41,445 nucleotides of DNA, from positions 144,272-185,716 of the forward strand of contig SZWC01000841.1 of the NCBI GenBank assembly GCA_023375785.1, written 5' to 3'. The first letter of the stretch is position 1; each line of letters begins with the position of its first letter. Under the pieces are notes generated by a model, which was not told the DNA's origin, did no database searches, and was given only the letters and a program-made list of their open reading frames with translations. This document shows positions 20,782 to 31,539 of the stretch, piece by piece. The translations under genes were made by a program, and so were the position numbers. The DNA comes from Penium margaritaceum (Eukaryota > Streptophyta > Zygnematophyceae > Desmidiales > Peniaceae).

Positions 20782-21884
20782 ATGCACTTGGACCTGTAGT
20801 CAGCGTGGTCCATCCTAACTCTGTAGTAGGCAATGCACTCATTGCTCATGAGTTCCACAATGCCCTTGGTGCCTGAGTCGCTGAGTACATCGCCGCCTGC
20901 TTCGCGGCAAGCGGGCCTCCCTCACTTCCAGCAGAGCCTGCCACTTTCCGTCAGGCAAGGGAGGCAGTTGATGCTGACCTCTTGGAAAAGGCCATGTAGG
21001 AGGAGCTCATTGCCTTGAACGAACATGGGGTCTTTGAACTTGTTGATCTCCCGGCAGGTCGTAAGGCTGTTTCAGCCTGCTGGGTACTTTGGCGCAAGCT
21101 GAAGCCAACTGGCACGGTTGACAGGTACAAGGCCCGTCTCACCGCAAGAGATTCTCCCAAATTCCAGGCATTGACTTTGATGAAACGTCTGCCCCTGTTG
21201 GATGATACACCACGGCTCGAGCTCTCTTGACCTTGGTCACCCAGCACGACTAGGAGCTTGAGCAAATGAATGCCAATAATGCATTCTTGCACGAATGCCT
21301 CGATGAGAAGATCTACATGGTGCAGCCTCCAGGCTTCACAGATGGCACGAACAAGGTCTGGCGGTTGCGTAAAGCCCTCTACGGGCTTAAGCAGTCTCCC
21401 CGATGTTGGAACCTGGAGATCTCATCCACCCTCAAGAAGGATGATTATCGTCGTAGCCCTTTATGAAAATTCTGGTCTATGTGGATGATTTTCTCATCGC
21501 GTCACCAAGCCCCGCTGCGGTGCATTTTGTAAAGGCCCTTTTACACTCCACCTACAAAATGAAAAACTCGTGTCCAGCACGTGTGTTTCTCGGCATGGAG
21601 CTTGAGCGGGACTGCCAGCGCCAACATTGCACGTGCACCAGGCTAGGTACATTTGCAGCCTGGGGAAGCGCGTCTCCTCCTTGCTAGATGACACCCCCAC
21701 TGCATCTTCACCAATGAATCAAGCTGGCCAGCGCTTGCTGAAGTCACTCGACGCTACCCATCTGGAATACCCTTTCGATGGCACTGATTACCTCAGCGTG
21801 ATTGGATCCCTGATGTACCTTGCAACCACCACCCGAGCGGACGTGGCCTTCTCGGTCAAATTCCTTGCTCAGTTCTCCCAGTAG
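20782..21884 (+). pseudogene. Reverse transcriptase of element D
   Basis: It is badly frameshifted; blocks occur in at least four successive frames: EHGVFELVDLPAGRKAV and YKARLTAR (21015-21230), MNANNAFLHECLDEKIYMV and LYGLKQSPRCWN (21266-21466), LVYVDDFLIASP (21463-21540), and SVIGSLMYLATTTRADVAF (21627-21884). The first catalytic Asp is Asn (QMNANN for QMDVNN). TAG at 21251-21253 replaces Trp, and TAG at 21882-21884 probably replaces Gln. Confidence 0.88.
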
Positions 21885-22463
21885 CCCTGTCAGAGGCATC
21901 TTGAGGCTGCACTGCATGTCGTCCGCTACGCACTGTCCACTACATGTGTGGGACTATGCTACAGGTCACAGCCCTCGGTGGTTGTTGATGGTTACACTGA
22001 CAGTGACTTTGCTCATAATGCAGATGCACATAGCCGCACCGGCTACATCTTTCTCGTGGGTGGGACTGCTATCTCATGGAAAAGTGGCAAACAGGGTTGT
22101 GTTGTGCGCAGTTCTTCTGAGGCTAAGTATGTCGCACTTGGCGCAGGTAAGTGTGAGAGTGTCTGGCTGTCTCGTTTGTTGCAGCAGCTTTGCGTGCCCA
22201 TCCACTGCTTCACACTACACTGTGAAAATCAAAGCACTAAGGCAATTGCTGAGGATGATGGCATGCATCATTCACACACAAAGCACATCAAAATTGAGCA
22301 TCACTTCGTGCACGCGCGCATTGCCGCAGGAGAGGTCCAGGTTGTCTGGGTTGACACGCATCAGCAGCGCACAGATTTTTTCACCAGAGCTCTAAGAAGT
22401 GGAATGTTCAAGGTTGCTGTGCATGTGGTCGGCTTGTTGCATGTACGTGATGTCCCTGGTTGA
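21885..22463 (+). pseudogene. RNase H of element D
   Basis: This region is comparatively intact: GYTDSDFAHNADAHSRTGYIF (catalytic Asp), AISWKSGKQGCVVRSSSEAKYVAL (Glu), LHCENQSTKAIAEDDGMHHS (usually Asp-Asn-Gln, here Glu-Asn-Gln), RTDFFTRAL. It stops at TGA 22461-22463, 78 nt before the 3' LTR. Confidence 0.85.
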
Positions 22464-22530
22464 TGTGGACTTCATGTCTGTTGTTTGCGTTGTGACTCTC
22501 CGTATGGTGTGTGGGCTGTTCATCTATGGG

Positions 22531-22541
22531 TCATGGGGGAG
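22531..22541 (+). other. Polypurine tract of element D
   Basis: TCATGGGGGAG sits directly against the LTR start TGTTGG. E and F carry the same 11 bases on the minus strand before their 3' LTRs, which groups the three elements. Confidence 0.85.
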
Positions 22542-22664
22542 TGTTGGTTATGCCTGTTGAACACACAAGTGACCTCTTGACTCCATCCATTCACACACAC
22601 CATCACTGTAGGTGACTGAGCTGAAATGACTCTCAAGACGTACATGATGTGGGTCACGCATCAC
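22542..22664 (+). repeat. 3' LTR of D, piece 1
   Basis: It matches the first 120 or so bases of the 5' LTR from TGTTGGTTATGCC to CACGCATCAC, and stops at the hAT-like element. Bases 22657-22664 (CGCATCAC) are the left target duplication. Confidence 0.88.
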
Positions 22665-22810
22665 TAAGGTTGCACACGGTTCCTATCCGCAGAGATTCAG
22701 AGGGATTCGGATCCGTGCGACGGGTCCGCCACTTGGATCCGGATCGGGGGTAACGGATCCTTGGATTCACGGATCCTTGGATTCACGGATCTTGGATCCG
22801 GATCTGGGGA
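22665..22810 (+). repeat. Left terminal and subterminal repeats of hAT-like element
   Basis: The terminal repeat 22665-22685 is followed by five GGATCC palindromes within about 22709-22806, two in a short duplicated block with GGATTCAC. Subterminal motif clusters bind transposase in hAT elements; here this is inference. Confidence 0.7.
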
Positions 22811-22880
22811 GTCATGTACGATGCATGGTATATTGCGCTGGTGTCGTGCTTGTAAGTAACATGTCAATGCAAGTGCCATG

Positions 22881-23734
22881 AAATAGAAACTAAACTAGAG
22901 CACAGGTTGGGGCAGTGACGGTGTTGATGTAGCGTGCAGGCTTCCACGCAGGTTGCTTAGTCTGCTGCCCCCTCAGTCTGCTGCTCTAGAGTCTAAGTCT
23001 GAGTGCTCTGGATTTGTTACTCAGAAACATGCGCGCCAGTGCTAGCGTCAGAAAGCAGCTGAAAACTGGAAGTAACTGATTGGGAGTGAAGAATGAGCAA
23101 CAATGGGAGACCCCTCCAAGTTCTAGCTCCCCCCCCACTACTGTAGAACTTGTTACTCAGCTAACCAGCCAATCAGAAAATAGTCCTAGACCTATTTTCT
23201 GGCAGGCAATGATTTCTCGGTGAGCCCTGCAAGACGCGTGACAGCCCAAAACCCGGGCGTCGTCCGTTTTGCCTGAAAACTGGACCATACCATAATACCG
23301 ACGCTGCGAACGCAGTCGTACGGTCAGAATCAGCTAGAAAATAGCAGCAAAGAGTTATGGTTGCCCAAACCTAGGCAGTGCCTACGACGGTCCATGATGC
23401 CAAACAGTGCCACGCAACAACAGACATGGACCCTAGGCAGAGCATGATGCTGCAGACGCAATGGCACAGTCAGAACCAGTGCTGGGTGCATGCAGACAGC
23501 ATCTGCGGTGGCAGTGACCGCCAGCGGCCCAACAGCAGAGGAGGCCTGCCGATGGAGTTGAGCACGTCGCCGAGGGAGGAGGCTCCAGCGAATTGTGAGT
23601 AGGCCTCAGCGTGCGTTGGCTCCACCGGACAACACTCCAGCAGCGTCGAGTCTCGCCGTCGGCCATCTGCACGCCGATGTACACAAGCCGGGAGGACACA
23701 ACAAAGCACAATGAGAGATGAGCAAAAACCAACA
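22881..23734 (-). repeat. 3' LTR of element E (854 bp)
   Basis: It is collinear with 31540-32391 at high identity. The outer end (minus-strand 3' end) reads GTTTCTATTT and lacks a clear CA, so the boundary is uncertain by 2-3 bp. Confidence 0.9.
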
Positions 23735-23745
23735 CTCCCCCATGA
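23735..23745 (-). other. Polypurine tract of element E
   Basis: The plus strand reads CTCCCCCATGA; the minus strand reads TCATGGGGGAG, followed directly by the LTR TGTTGG. Confidence 0.85.
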
Positions 23746-23849
23746 CTCACAGGCACAGTGCACATGTGCAGGCAGAGACACAGTCAACAACCAAACTCCC
23801 CCAGGGCACACAGAGACACAGACATGGACAGAAAGAGCCACTCACGGAC

Positions 23850-24692
23850 GCACGCCAACCAAACTGAAAGCCTTCTTGAACGAGTCGCGCTTCAGTGCCT
23901 TGGTGAAGAAGTCAGCCAACTGCCGTGCTGTCTCAACCTACACAATGCTGATGATGCCGTCATGCAACAAAGAATTCACATAGTGATACTCAACGTTGTT
24001 GTGCTTTGTGCGTGTGTGATGCACGCCGTCATTGTCGGCGATGGCCATGGCACTCTCATTGTAACAATGCAATGTGATGGATGCGACGGACTGACGCAAC
24101 TCGGACAATAGACGACGTAGCCACACACTCTCACACGCGCCTGAACCAAGGGCCACATACTCAGCCTCAGCAGTGCTGGGTGCAATGCACCCCTACTTGC
24201 CACTACGCCAGGACATAGCCGTGCCGCCGATCAGAAAGATCCAGCCTGTGCGACTCTTCCCGTCTAGATTGCCGACCCAGTCCCTGTCGGTGTAGCCCAC
24301 CGCGACAACAGACGGCTGGCGGCGGAACATGAGACCTCGCCGAGGAGTCGAGACGACGTAATNCCAAGGGCCACATACTCAGCCTCAGCAGTGCTGGGTG
24401 CAATGCACCCCTACTTGCCACTACGCCAGGACATAGCCGTGCCGCCGATCAGAAAGATCCAGCCTGTGCGACTCTTCCCGTCTAGATTGCCGACCCAGTC
24501 CCTGTCGGTGTAGCCCACCGCGACAACAGACGGCTGGCGGCGGAACATGAGACCTCGCCGAGGAGTCGAGACGACGTAATGCAGTACTCGGATTGTGGCC
24601 TCGAAGTGGAGGTGATGCAGCTCCTGAGAAAACTGAGCCAGGAGGTTGATGGCGAAGGCAATGTCTGGGCGCGTCGTCATCGCCAGGAACAT
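23850..24692 (-). pseudogene. RNase H of element E
   Basis: On the minus strand: GYTDRDWVGNLDGKSRTGWIF (catalytic Asp), AMSWRSGK then TAG (24411-24413) where relatives have Gln, then AEAEYVALGSGACESVWL (Glu) and DNDGVHHTRTKHNNVEYHY. HCYNES replaces the usual HCDNQS, so one catalytic Asp is Tyr. The assembly duplication at 24146-24580 repeats the middle of the domain. Confidence 0.85.
24146..24580. repeat. Assembly duplication around N at 24363
   Basis: Bases 24146-24362 and 24364-24580 appear identical (217 bp) and are separated by one N. This is another unmerged contig overlap; it breaks the RNase H frame artificially. Confidence 0.92.
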
Positions 24693-25560
24693 CAGTGACC
24701 TGATGACTCGCAGACGTGGTCACGTCAACTGGCTCCCCCACAACGGCTGGGTCAAGACTCTTTAGCTTCACCTGACCATCAGGTGACATGAGTGAAGATG
24801 CGCTGGGCACGAGAGGCGGGTCCTCGGCAAAGCGAGTGGATAAGGTCTGTACATAGGCAGCCTGGTGGACGTGCAGGATGCCGAGGGAGCGATCATGCTC
24901 GAGATCCATGCCTAGGAAGACTCGGACAGACCCGAGATCCTTCATCTGGTAGGTGGTGTACAGCAGGTCCTTGACACGTTGGACGACAGCCATGTCAGGC
25001 GACGCAATGAGATCGTCGACATAGACCAGGACAACGGCGAGGGTCTGGCCTTGTGGGCTGACAAACAGTGCGGGGTCAGCGGTACTACGCTGAAGGTCGT
25101 CGCGAAGGAGCGTCCTGCTGATCTCCTGGTTCCAGCACCGAGGCGACTGCTTCAAGCCGTAGAGGGCCTTCCGCAGCCGCCAAACTCTCCCAGTGCCGTC
25201 GTCGAAGCCTGGAGATTGCACCATGTAGAGCTCATCAACCATGGAGGAAGGCGTTGCTCACGTCCATTTGATGCAGCTCCCACCCATGGTGAGCAACCTG
25301 ACTGAAGATCGCTCAGCTCCTGGATAATCGGCCATCAGGGGCAAAGATCTGGTTGTAATCGACCCCAAGGACCTGAGCAAACCCTTTGGCCGTGAGGCAG
25401 GCCTTGTACTTGTCCAAGGACCCGTCGGGCTTCCATTTGCGCCGAAAGACCCACTTGGCATCGATGGCCTTCCGACCTGGAGGGAGGTCGACGAGGTCAT
25501 ACACGTGGTGCTGCCGAATACTAGTGAGCCCGTTAGCGCAGGCAGCATCCCAGCGTGCGG
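24600..25560 (-). pseudogene. Reverse transcriptase of element E
   Basis: The minus-strand frame 25242-24421 starts DELYMVQSPGF and reads WRLRKALYGLKQSPRCWN, then LVYVDDLIASP (one Leu fewer than YVDDLLIASP in F, an in-frame loss), MKDLGSVRVFLGMDLEHD. It shifts at about 24700, where LMFLAMTTRPDIAFAINLL continues in the next frame. Upstream DLPPGRKAIDAKWVFRRKWK and YKACLTAKGFAQ (25313-25500) are the N-terminal RT blocks at the end of the preceding frame. Confidence 0.88.
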
Positions 25561-26464
25561 CCTCAGGAGAGGCTCGAGCCTCGTGCAGGGTGGCTGGGTC
25601 CTCCGGACGTGTTATGGAGTGGACTGAGAGAGCGTGTGCATCTCGAGCTCCAGGTGGGATGCATGCGAGTGCAGCCATGACAGCATGTCGATGCTCGTGA
25701 TGAAGCATGGCGTAGCCTAGTGTAGAGCCAGGGTGAAGGTCTGCGATGACAACCGAAGTGGTCAGGCCGAGGGCCTTGGTGCCAGGGTCCCCACTCACGA
25801 CCGTAGGAGTGGAAGAGACACGTGGAGCGACAGGGGGTCGAGACGCCATAGGGCGAGGTGCTACAGTCTGCACGCTAACCGACGGCCTGGGTCGGAGGCT
25901 GCTGCTTGGGCCACACGTGTAGCATGGTAGGGCAGGATATGGCACTGAGTCTGACGGGCCGACGGAGGCAGACGGGGCTGCTGGGCCAGAGGGACCAGTG
26001 GACGCGACTCGGGCTGCTGGCCCGGAGGGGCCAGCGGACGCGCCTGGGGCCACCGGCCCGGAGGGGCCAGCGGGCGCGACTGGGGCCGCTGGCCCGGAGG
26101 GACCAGTGGATGTGACTGGGGTGGCTGGCCTGGAGGGACCACTGGACACTATTGGGACCGCCGGCTCGGAGGGGCCTGCGGGCGCATCTGGGGCTGCCGA
26201 CCCAGAGGAGCCTGCGGGCGCATCTGGGGCTGCAGGCCCAGAGGGGCAAGCGGGCGCATCTGGGACTGCCGGCCCGGAGGAGATAGCGGGCGCATCTGGG
26301 GCTGCCGGCCCGGAGGGGCCAGCGGGCGCGACTGGAGCGGCTAGCCCGGAGGGGATAGCGGGCGCAACAGGGACTGCTGGCCCAGATGGACTAAGTGATG
26401 TGCCACCCAAAAGCGGCATGACGGAGGACAGACTCACCACTCCCCCACGCGAAGGGAGGGACAA
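25313..26464 (-). pseudogene. Integrase-RT linker and RT N-terminus of element E
   Basis: A 383-codon minus-strand frame. The first 170 residues are about eleven 12-residue units of the type GPAAPVAPAGPS, produced by a 36-bp tandem repeat (about 25975-26390). After a Pro/Ser/Val segment come ALGLTTSVVIADLHPG, RWDAACANGLTSIRQHHVYDL and RT blocks WVFRRKWKPDG, YKACLTAKGFAQ. D and F have shorter Pro/Ser-rich linkers at the same place. Confidence 0.82.
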
Positions 26465-26479
26465 TGACGAGCCGGAGCA

Positions 26480-27028
26480 AACGAGATCGCGCGAAAACAG
26501 CTCCTCAAAGAAGAGGGCATCGCGGGACTCGAAGATGCAGCATCGGGAGGGATCCCAGAAGCACCAAGCCTTGGACTGATGAGAGACACCGAGAAAGGTG
26601 CAAGGACACCCGCGGGGGGCGAGCTTGCTGCCCTACTACGGGGCGGGCAGCCACACAATGGCCACACAATCCCACACACGAGCAGGGCGGAGGTCAGCTC
26701 GCTGACCGCACCAGTACTGGTACGACATGGACTGGCGGGGAATGAGTCCGTGAGGAATCCGGTTCCATAACCATGTCATGTACGACATGGATTCAAAGTA
26801 GAAGCCATCGGAGAGGCCAGACTCAATCCGCATGGTGCGAACTGCATCGGCCATGGTACGGTTCCACCTCTTGGAGACGCCGTTCTAGGCGAGCGTGTAG
26901 GGCACGGACGTTTTGTGGTGGACACCGCGGGAGGCAATAAACGTCGTGGTCTCGTCCATGTACTCACCACCGTAATTGGAGCAAAAGCGGTGAAGAGGTC
27001 GTCCACACTCGTGCTCCGCAAGGACAAG
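26480..27028 (-). pseudogene. Integrase C-part of element E
   Basis: The minus strand reads a degraded second-Asp region (SNYGGEY where relatives have DRDGEF) and then NGVSKRWNRT: Lys replaces the catalytic Glu, and a TAG near 26884-26886 replaces the Gln before NG. ADAVRTMRIESGL and SYMTWLWNRIPHG follow (frame 26854-26636). At least two of the three integrase acidic residues are lost. Confidence 0.8.
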
Positions 27029-28033
27029 TCAGTCTTGAATGGCATAGGCGACATCGCTCTTCTGCCGAAGGCAGAAGACCCAGCGGTAGCGAGAGTAGTC
27101 GTCAGTGAGGGTGAGGACATAACGGCCATGCTCTCCAACAGACTCGGTAGGGAGAGGACCCATGACATCGAAATGGACCAAGTTGAGAGGGGCGGATGCA
27201 CAGGAGGAGGTCAAAGGATATGTGGACCGGTGCATCTTACCCTGAGCGCAATCAACACACTCCGTGGGGCACGGCAAAGGGAAAGTCTCAGGGTCAACAC
27301 CCTTGGCCGGCTGGGTGCAGAGCATGCTATCGACGTCAGGAGAGTGGACGTGGCAAAGGTGGCGGTGCAAGAGATGGGTGTGCTGTGGAAAAAGTATGTT
27401 GGTGACAAGCACATGGCCTGCGGTGGCCGACGGGGAGGGGACAGAAGGAGAGGAAGATAGACGAGGCATGTGCCACAAGTTGCCACTGGCGGTGGCGTGG
27501 AGAACGACAAGACCGGACGGACGCAACGACACAGTGCCAACACCACGCAAGTGCACAACGTCCATGCTCATGCGGTCAAGGGCAGTAACGAACAGGAGGC
27601 TGAGCTCAAGACCGGGGACGAAAAGGACATCGGACAGGAAGACATCACCGGCAGGACCACGGAAACGAACGACAACAATGCCGCGGAAAGGTAACACCTG
27701 GGCGGAGCCCGTCCAGACACAGGAGACATAACCAACAGGACCAAGCATACTGAAGGCCTCACGAGAGGCCGTCATGTGATGCGTGGCCTCGGAGTCGATG
27801 ATCCAGGTCTCGGCCGGGTCCTGGACCGGAGTCGCCAGATCGCTAACAGCCACATGGCAGCAAGCAAGGGACGCGGACGCGGTGGAAGGGGGTGCGAACC
27901 GAGACTGCCAATCATCAAACCATGCAACGTCATCACGGAGGGGGACAGGGGAGACCACGGGAGATGGCGATACAGACGAGGAGGTAGGACACGATCGCAA
28001 CTCAGGCTCAGTCATGCAGGGCGAGGGGATCAA
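27029..28033 (-). pseudogene. Protease and integrase N-part of element E
   Basis: A 334-codon minus-strand frame. ETWIIDSEATHHMT is the protease site with Gly changed to Glu in Asp-Ser-Gly. VFLSDVLFVPGLELSLL is the flap region. The HHCC zinc domain is HLLHRHLCHVH ... CVDCAQGKMH. The integrase core opens with VHFDVMGPLP (first Asp kept) and YVLTLTDDYSRYRWVF. It ends at a stop at 27029 just before the second Asp region. Confidence 0.88.
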
Positions 28034-28315
28034 GCAGGAGGTAACGCAACTCGCACTTCCCTTGGGGGGAGGGCGAGACAGGCCAAGCTGGAGCGCAATA
28101 AACTGCTCCAGCTTGTCAAGAATGCTGTCCTGGCGTGCCCTGAACTGCCTAAGTGTCCATGGCTACTTAGTGCAAAGAGACTTCCGAGGGAGGTGTGTGC
28201 TTTGGGTCGCCACAACACCAAGTGAGCAGAATTCTGGCAGAATACAGATTGTGGAAACTGAGAAGGGTTGCGAATCATTAATGGTTAGTTCTTTTGGTGA
28301 CGTTACACCAGATTG

Positions 28316-28813
28316 TTATAGCCTGTGATCTAAGATTTCCAACGCATCCAAGCACGCCCAAAACGGAGCAGTATAGCCCCTGCTACGCCCATCCAAGCAA
28401 CCCTTGGTGGAGTCGCTTTTGGCTGCCGCCGACGTGAGTCGTCTCCGACACCCCCCTCCGGCCCTTGGTCGAGCCGCCCTTTGACAAGTCAAAGGGCGGC
28501 TCGACCTGGTCCAGGGGACCTCCCTGGTTGCTTCCTCTAGGGCCTTGGGGTCTATGGAGCCAGTTGGAGCTGAACACGGACCACCGGCGGTGGAGTATCC
28601 CGTCACCCCGGACGGGTACCAGATTCCACCCGCCTCACCACCCGAACTTTGGGTAGGGCTAACTCTCTGAATTCTCAACCAAATCGAGCAACTGAAAGCT
28701 CGAAATCGCATGGCGAAATCCAAGGAGTCCAAATCTGCAATCAGATTGGACATCCAACCACTCTCTAGTGGTTGTACCAGGAAAACGGCAAACGGCAACC
28801 ATGGCAGGGGCAC
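28316..28813 (-). repeat. Dispersed repeat, minus-strand copy, inserted in E
   Basis: It matches the repeat at 6790-7215 in inverted orientation and lies between the gag tail (ending near 28817) and the protease lead-in of E. F has no such insert at the same place. It contains the palindrome at 28467-28506. Its frames give no domain I know. I could not identify a target duplication. Confidence 0.65.
28467..28506. repeat. Perfect 19-bp-arm palindrome
   Basis: Left arm 28467-28485 begins GGTCGAGCCGCC and ends TTTGAC; the right arm 28488-28506 is its exact complement; the spacer is AA. It lies inside the dispersed repeat. The plus-strand copy near 7170 keeps only GGGCGGCTC. Confidence 0.9.
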
Positions 28814-29049
28814 TTTTTAACACAGCTGGCGCTCACGCGTGGACGGCCCGGGAGTGTAGATGGATTGCGGGGTGACGGCGCCAGAGCCCAGATAGAAGGA
28901 AGACTGCCCCGGTGAAGGGAACGGTGGCGCCGACGCCTGCGGATGATGCTGCTGAGGAGTTGGCATCTGTGGGGCCGGGGTCACGGTCGGAGGAGCGGAG
29001 CTGCTGGACGGGGTCGAGGTGTCAGAGGCAGCGACAACGACGACGACGG

Positions 29050-30053
29050 AGGCGAGATGGCGCTCCCGCTGGCGACGCATGGTGGCGATGACGCGAGTCT
29101 AGTCCGTTGGGGCACGTGTACCACCTGTGCCCTGGCTGGCCACAGTTGTGGCAGACCGAGCCACTGCCACTAGACCCAGTGGACTACTGCGGCTGCTGTT
29201 GCTGCTGACCCTTGCCCTTCTTGCGCCGACGTTTCTTCTTTCCCGGTGATGAGGAGCTGGTGGAAGTCGCTGCTGCGGGAGAGGCGACGGCCATGGAGGC
29301 GACGGCGGGTGAGGCGAGGGCCTCTGTGCGCTAGAGGTAGGACTCGAGATGAATTTCCTCAATCCTGAGGAAGAGCTCGTATGCCCAGGGCATGAGGGTG
29401 CCCTGGGCCGCCATGGTGGAGAGGACCTCCTGGGAGTAGTGGACGAAGACGTCCGCGAATCTGTCGGTGGCACCGCACTTGATGGTGAGGAGCGCGGCGA
29501 GAGGGGGTGGAGCAGAGGTGCCGAGGCGGCGGAGGATGTCCTCAGCCCGCTGCCAGTAGGCGATGACCGTCTCGGTCTCCCCCATGTGCAAGGAGTTGAA
29601 CTCCCGCAGCAAACGGCTGGTCTCAGCCTCGCTGGATAGACGATGGGGACAGGTGAGAACATGCCATGCGACAGCAGGGTCTAGTGTCTCGCCAGAGGTG
29701 AATTCATCGAGGAAGGGCTCTAAGGCTGGGGACAAGAGCGCGTGCGGCGCGACCAGCGTCATACAGCTGGTCGGCCTCGGTGGAGTCGTACGGAAGGGTG
29801 TAGTATGCCCACAAGCCCTCATCCTATGCCCAGATGAGGAAGCTAAGCTCCCATCTCCGGAACTGCTTGCCGGCCTCGAGCGGCGAGGGTGGCGTCTCAA
29901 ATTCCTAGGGCCTGCGGCCGGTATCCAGAGTGGGGCCAAGGACTGAGGATACAGTTTGCCGCTAACGCTGAGTCTGCAGCTGCGCAAGGTAATGCGTAGC
30001 AGCAGACACAGCGGGGCTTGTGTGCCTAGGAGGGATGAAAGGCGGCGGGCCAC
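29050..30053 (-). pseudogene. gag: Gag of element E
   Basis: The minus-strand frame 30053-29331 has the capsid-like part: AVAWHVLTCPHRLSSEAETS, LLREFNSLHMGETETVIAYW, AEDILRRLG, and FVHYSQEVLSTMAAQGTLMPWAYEL, parallel to F Gag. TAG at 29331 (probably from CAG) and a second TAG interrupt the same frame, which goes on to a Lys/Arg patch (GKKKRRRKKGKG) and a complete CX2CX4HX4C knuckle, CHNCGQPGHRWYTC (about 29153 down to 29112). The tail shifts frame near 29080. Confidence 0.83.
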
Positions 30054-30129
30054 TGGTGTGAGTCTGGGAGGCCGACGGCTACAGTGCTGTAAGCACTGCT
30101 ACGTCAGAGCGGCAAGCTGTTGTTGGATG

Positions 30130-31260
30130 GCGGCTAGGGGGTCGGGGGCGTCGGCGACGGAGCTTGTGGATTGCTGCTGCTGCTTCTGGTGGTGGTGGTG
30201 TTGCTACTGCTACAGCTGCTACAAGAAAAAGGGGGGGTATCCCCCCTAGGTGTCCCCCCAACGGAGGAGGACCCCTCCCTAGTGGGGCTGTTAGCCATGG
30301 TGTTGGTGTGCCTTTCTTTGTTTTTTTCTTGTACTGCTGATGTCAGCAGTGATGTCAGCCTAGGACAGCTGACGTCAGCAGCTGCTGCTTGCGTTATCTG
30401 CTGCTACTGCTACTGCTATGGAGTTTCTTCGCCCCCTCTTCTTTTTTTGTGTGTGTTGATGACGTCAGTAATGATGTCAGCAGTGACATCAACGGAAGGC
30501 TGCTGACGTCAGTAGCGGTCGTTACTGGAGCCGCTACTGAGCGGCTGCAGCCACTATTGCTGCTGCTCGTGATGCTGTTGCTGCCGCTATTGCTGTTGCT
30601 AATCTGCTGTTGCAGCAGCTCCTGCGGCTGCTGCTGTTGCGGTTGTTGGTGCAGCTACGGCGGCTGCAACTGCTACAGATGCTGATGTTGCTGCTATTGC
30701 TGCTGCTGCTGCTGCCGCTTCTACTGCAACTGCTGCTACTATTGCTAAGCTGCTACGTGCTAATGCGGCTGTTGCGGCTGCTGTAGTGGCTATAGCAGGT
30801 GGCGGGGGCAGCAGCCACAGCAATGGTATTGGCGGAGTAGGGGATTTTTTTCTCCTTCATTTTTTTCTTTCCTTTTGCTTGTCACTGCGAGCTCACTGCT
30901 CGCTACGAGTAGCGAGCCACGAGCAGCGAGCTCGCTGCTTGTTGCTGCCTGCTTGCTGCTTGCTACGAGCAACAAGCTTGCTGTCAGCAGCTCGCTTCTC
31001 GCTGCGAGCAGCGGGCTGCGGGCTACTGCAGCTGCAGCTGCTGCTGCTCGCTGCTGTTGCTACTCGCTACTGCTGCTACTGCTTTTGTTCGCTGTTGCTA
31101 CTGCTGGTTGCTACCGCTGCTGCTGCAGGCTACTGCTGCTGCCGGCTGCTGCTGCGCATGGCTGCTGCTGGCTGCTGCTGCTACTACTTGCTGCTGCTGC
31201 TGCAAGCTACTGCTACTGCTGCGGGCTGCTGCTGCCAGCCACTCCACCTGGAGGACGTCG
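30130..31260 (-). repeat. CAG/GCA-rich leader of element E
   Basis: Plus-strand GCT/TGC triplets dominate (CAG/GCA in the element RNA), with internal inverted repeats of GCGAGC type at 30890-31015. It lies between the 5' LTR and gag. Apparent Ala-, Leu- or Cys-rich frames are translations of the repeat. F has a similar leader. Confidence 0.85.
30338..30511. promoter_or_regulatory. Cluster of seven TGAYRTCA motifs in leader of E
   Basis: TGATGTCA at 30338, 30350 and 30472; TGACGTCA at 30370, 30460 and 30504; TGACATCA at 30484. TGACGTCA is the palindromic core bound by many bZIP factors. The same motif clusters in the leader of F (39198-39266), so it is shared by two separate insertions. Confidence 0.65.
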
Positions 31261-31334
31261 CCACGTGCATCATCGCCAGCAAGCGCCTGACGTGGCATGC
31301 CGCTCACCTCCTCGCGTCTAGCGTGGGGGTCACT

Positions 31335-31357
31335 GCTGCCGGAAAAAATCCGGCAGC
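31335..31357. repeat. Short hairpin near 5' LTR of E
   Basis: GCTGCCGGA, loop AAAAA, TCCGGCAGC. A degenerate second copy lies about 84 bp downstream (31419-31441), and both are followed by CATTTCCCCTG. Function unknown. Confidence 0.7.
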
Positions 31358-31527
31358 ATTTCCCCTGGCACAGTGGCCGTGGGAAAAATTCTGACGCCAC
31401 CACCAGGCATGTCAATGCTGTCGGAAAAAAAAGCGGCAGCATTTCCCCTGCACTGGCACATATGGGGGGTCCGCCGGCGTAGTTAGGCACCTGTACGCTA
31501 GTCGTCTGCTGCTGCTCCTACGCTCTG

Positions 31528-31539
31528 TCTCTGATACCA
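31528..31539 (-). other. Primer binding site of E
   Basis: The minus strand reads TGGTATCAGAGA against the initiator Met tRNA complement TGGTATCAGAGC, 11 of 12, directly after the 5' LTR. Confidence 0.85.

Noticed and set aside
22542-22664. Solo LTR
   Set aside because: The remaining pieces of the same LTR were found at 32915-33379 and 40269-40318.
25998-26579. Plus-strand frame with collagen-like Gly-X-Y repeats (193 codons)
   Set aside because: It is antisense to the Pro/Ala/Gly linker of element E; the 36-bp tandem repeat produces Gly every third codon by composition.
30171-31394. Several Leu/Cys/Ala-rich frames on both strands
   Set aside because: They are translations of the triplet-rich leader of element E.
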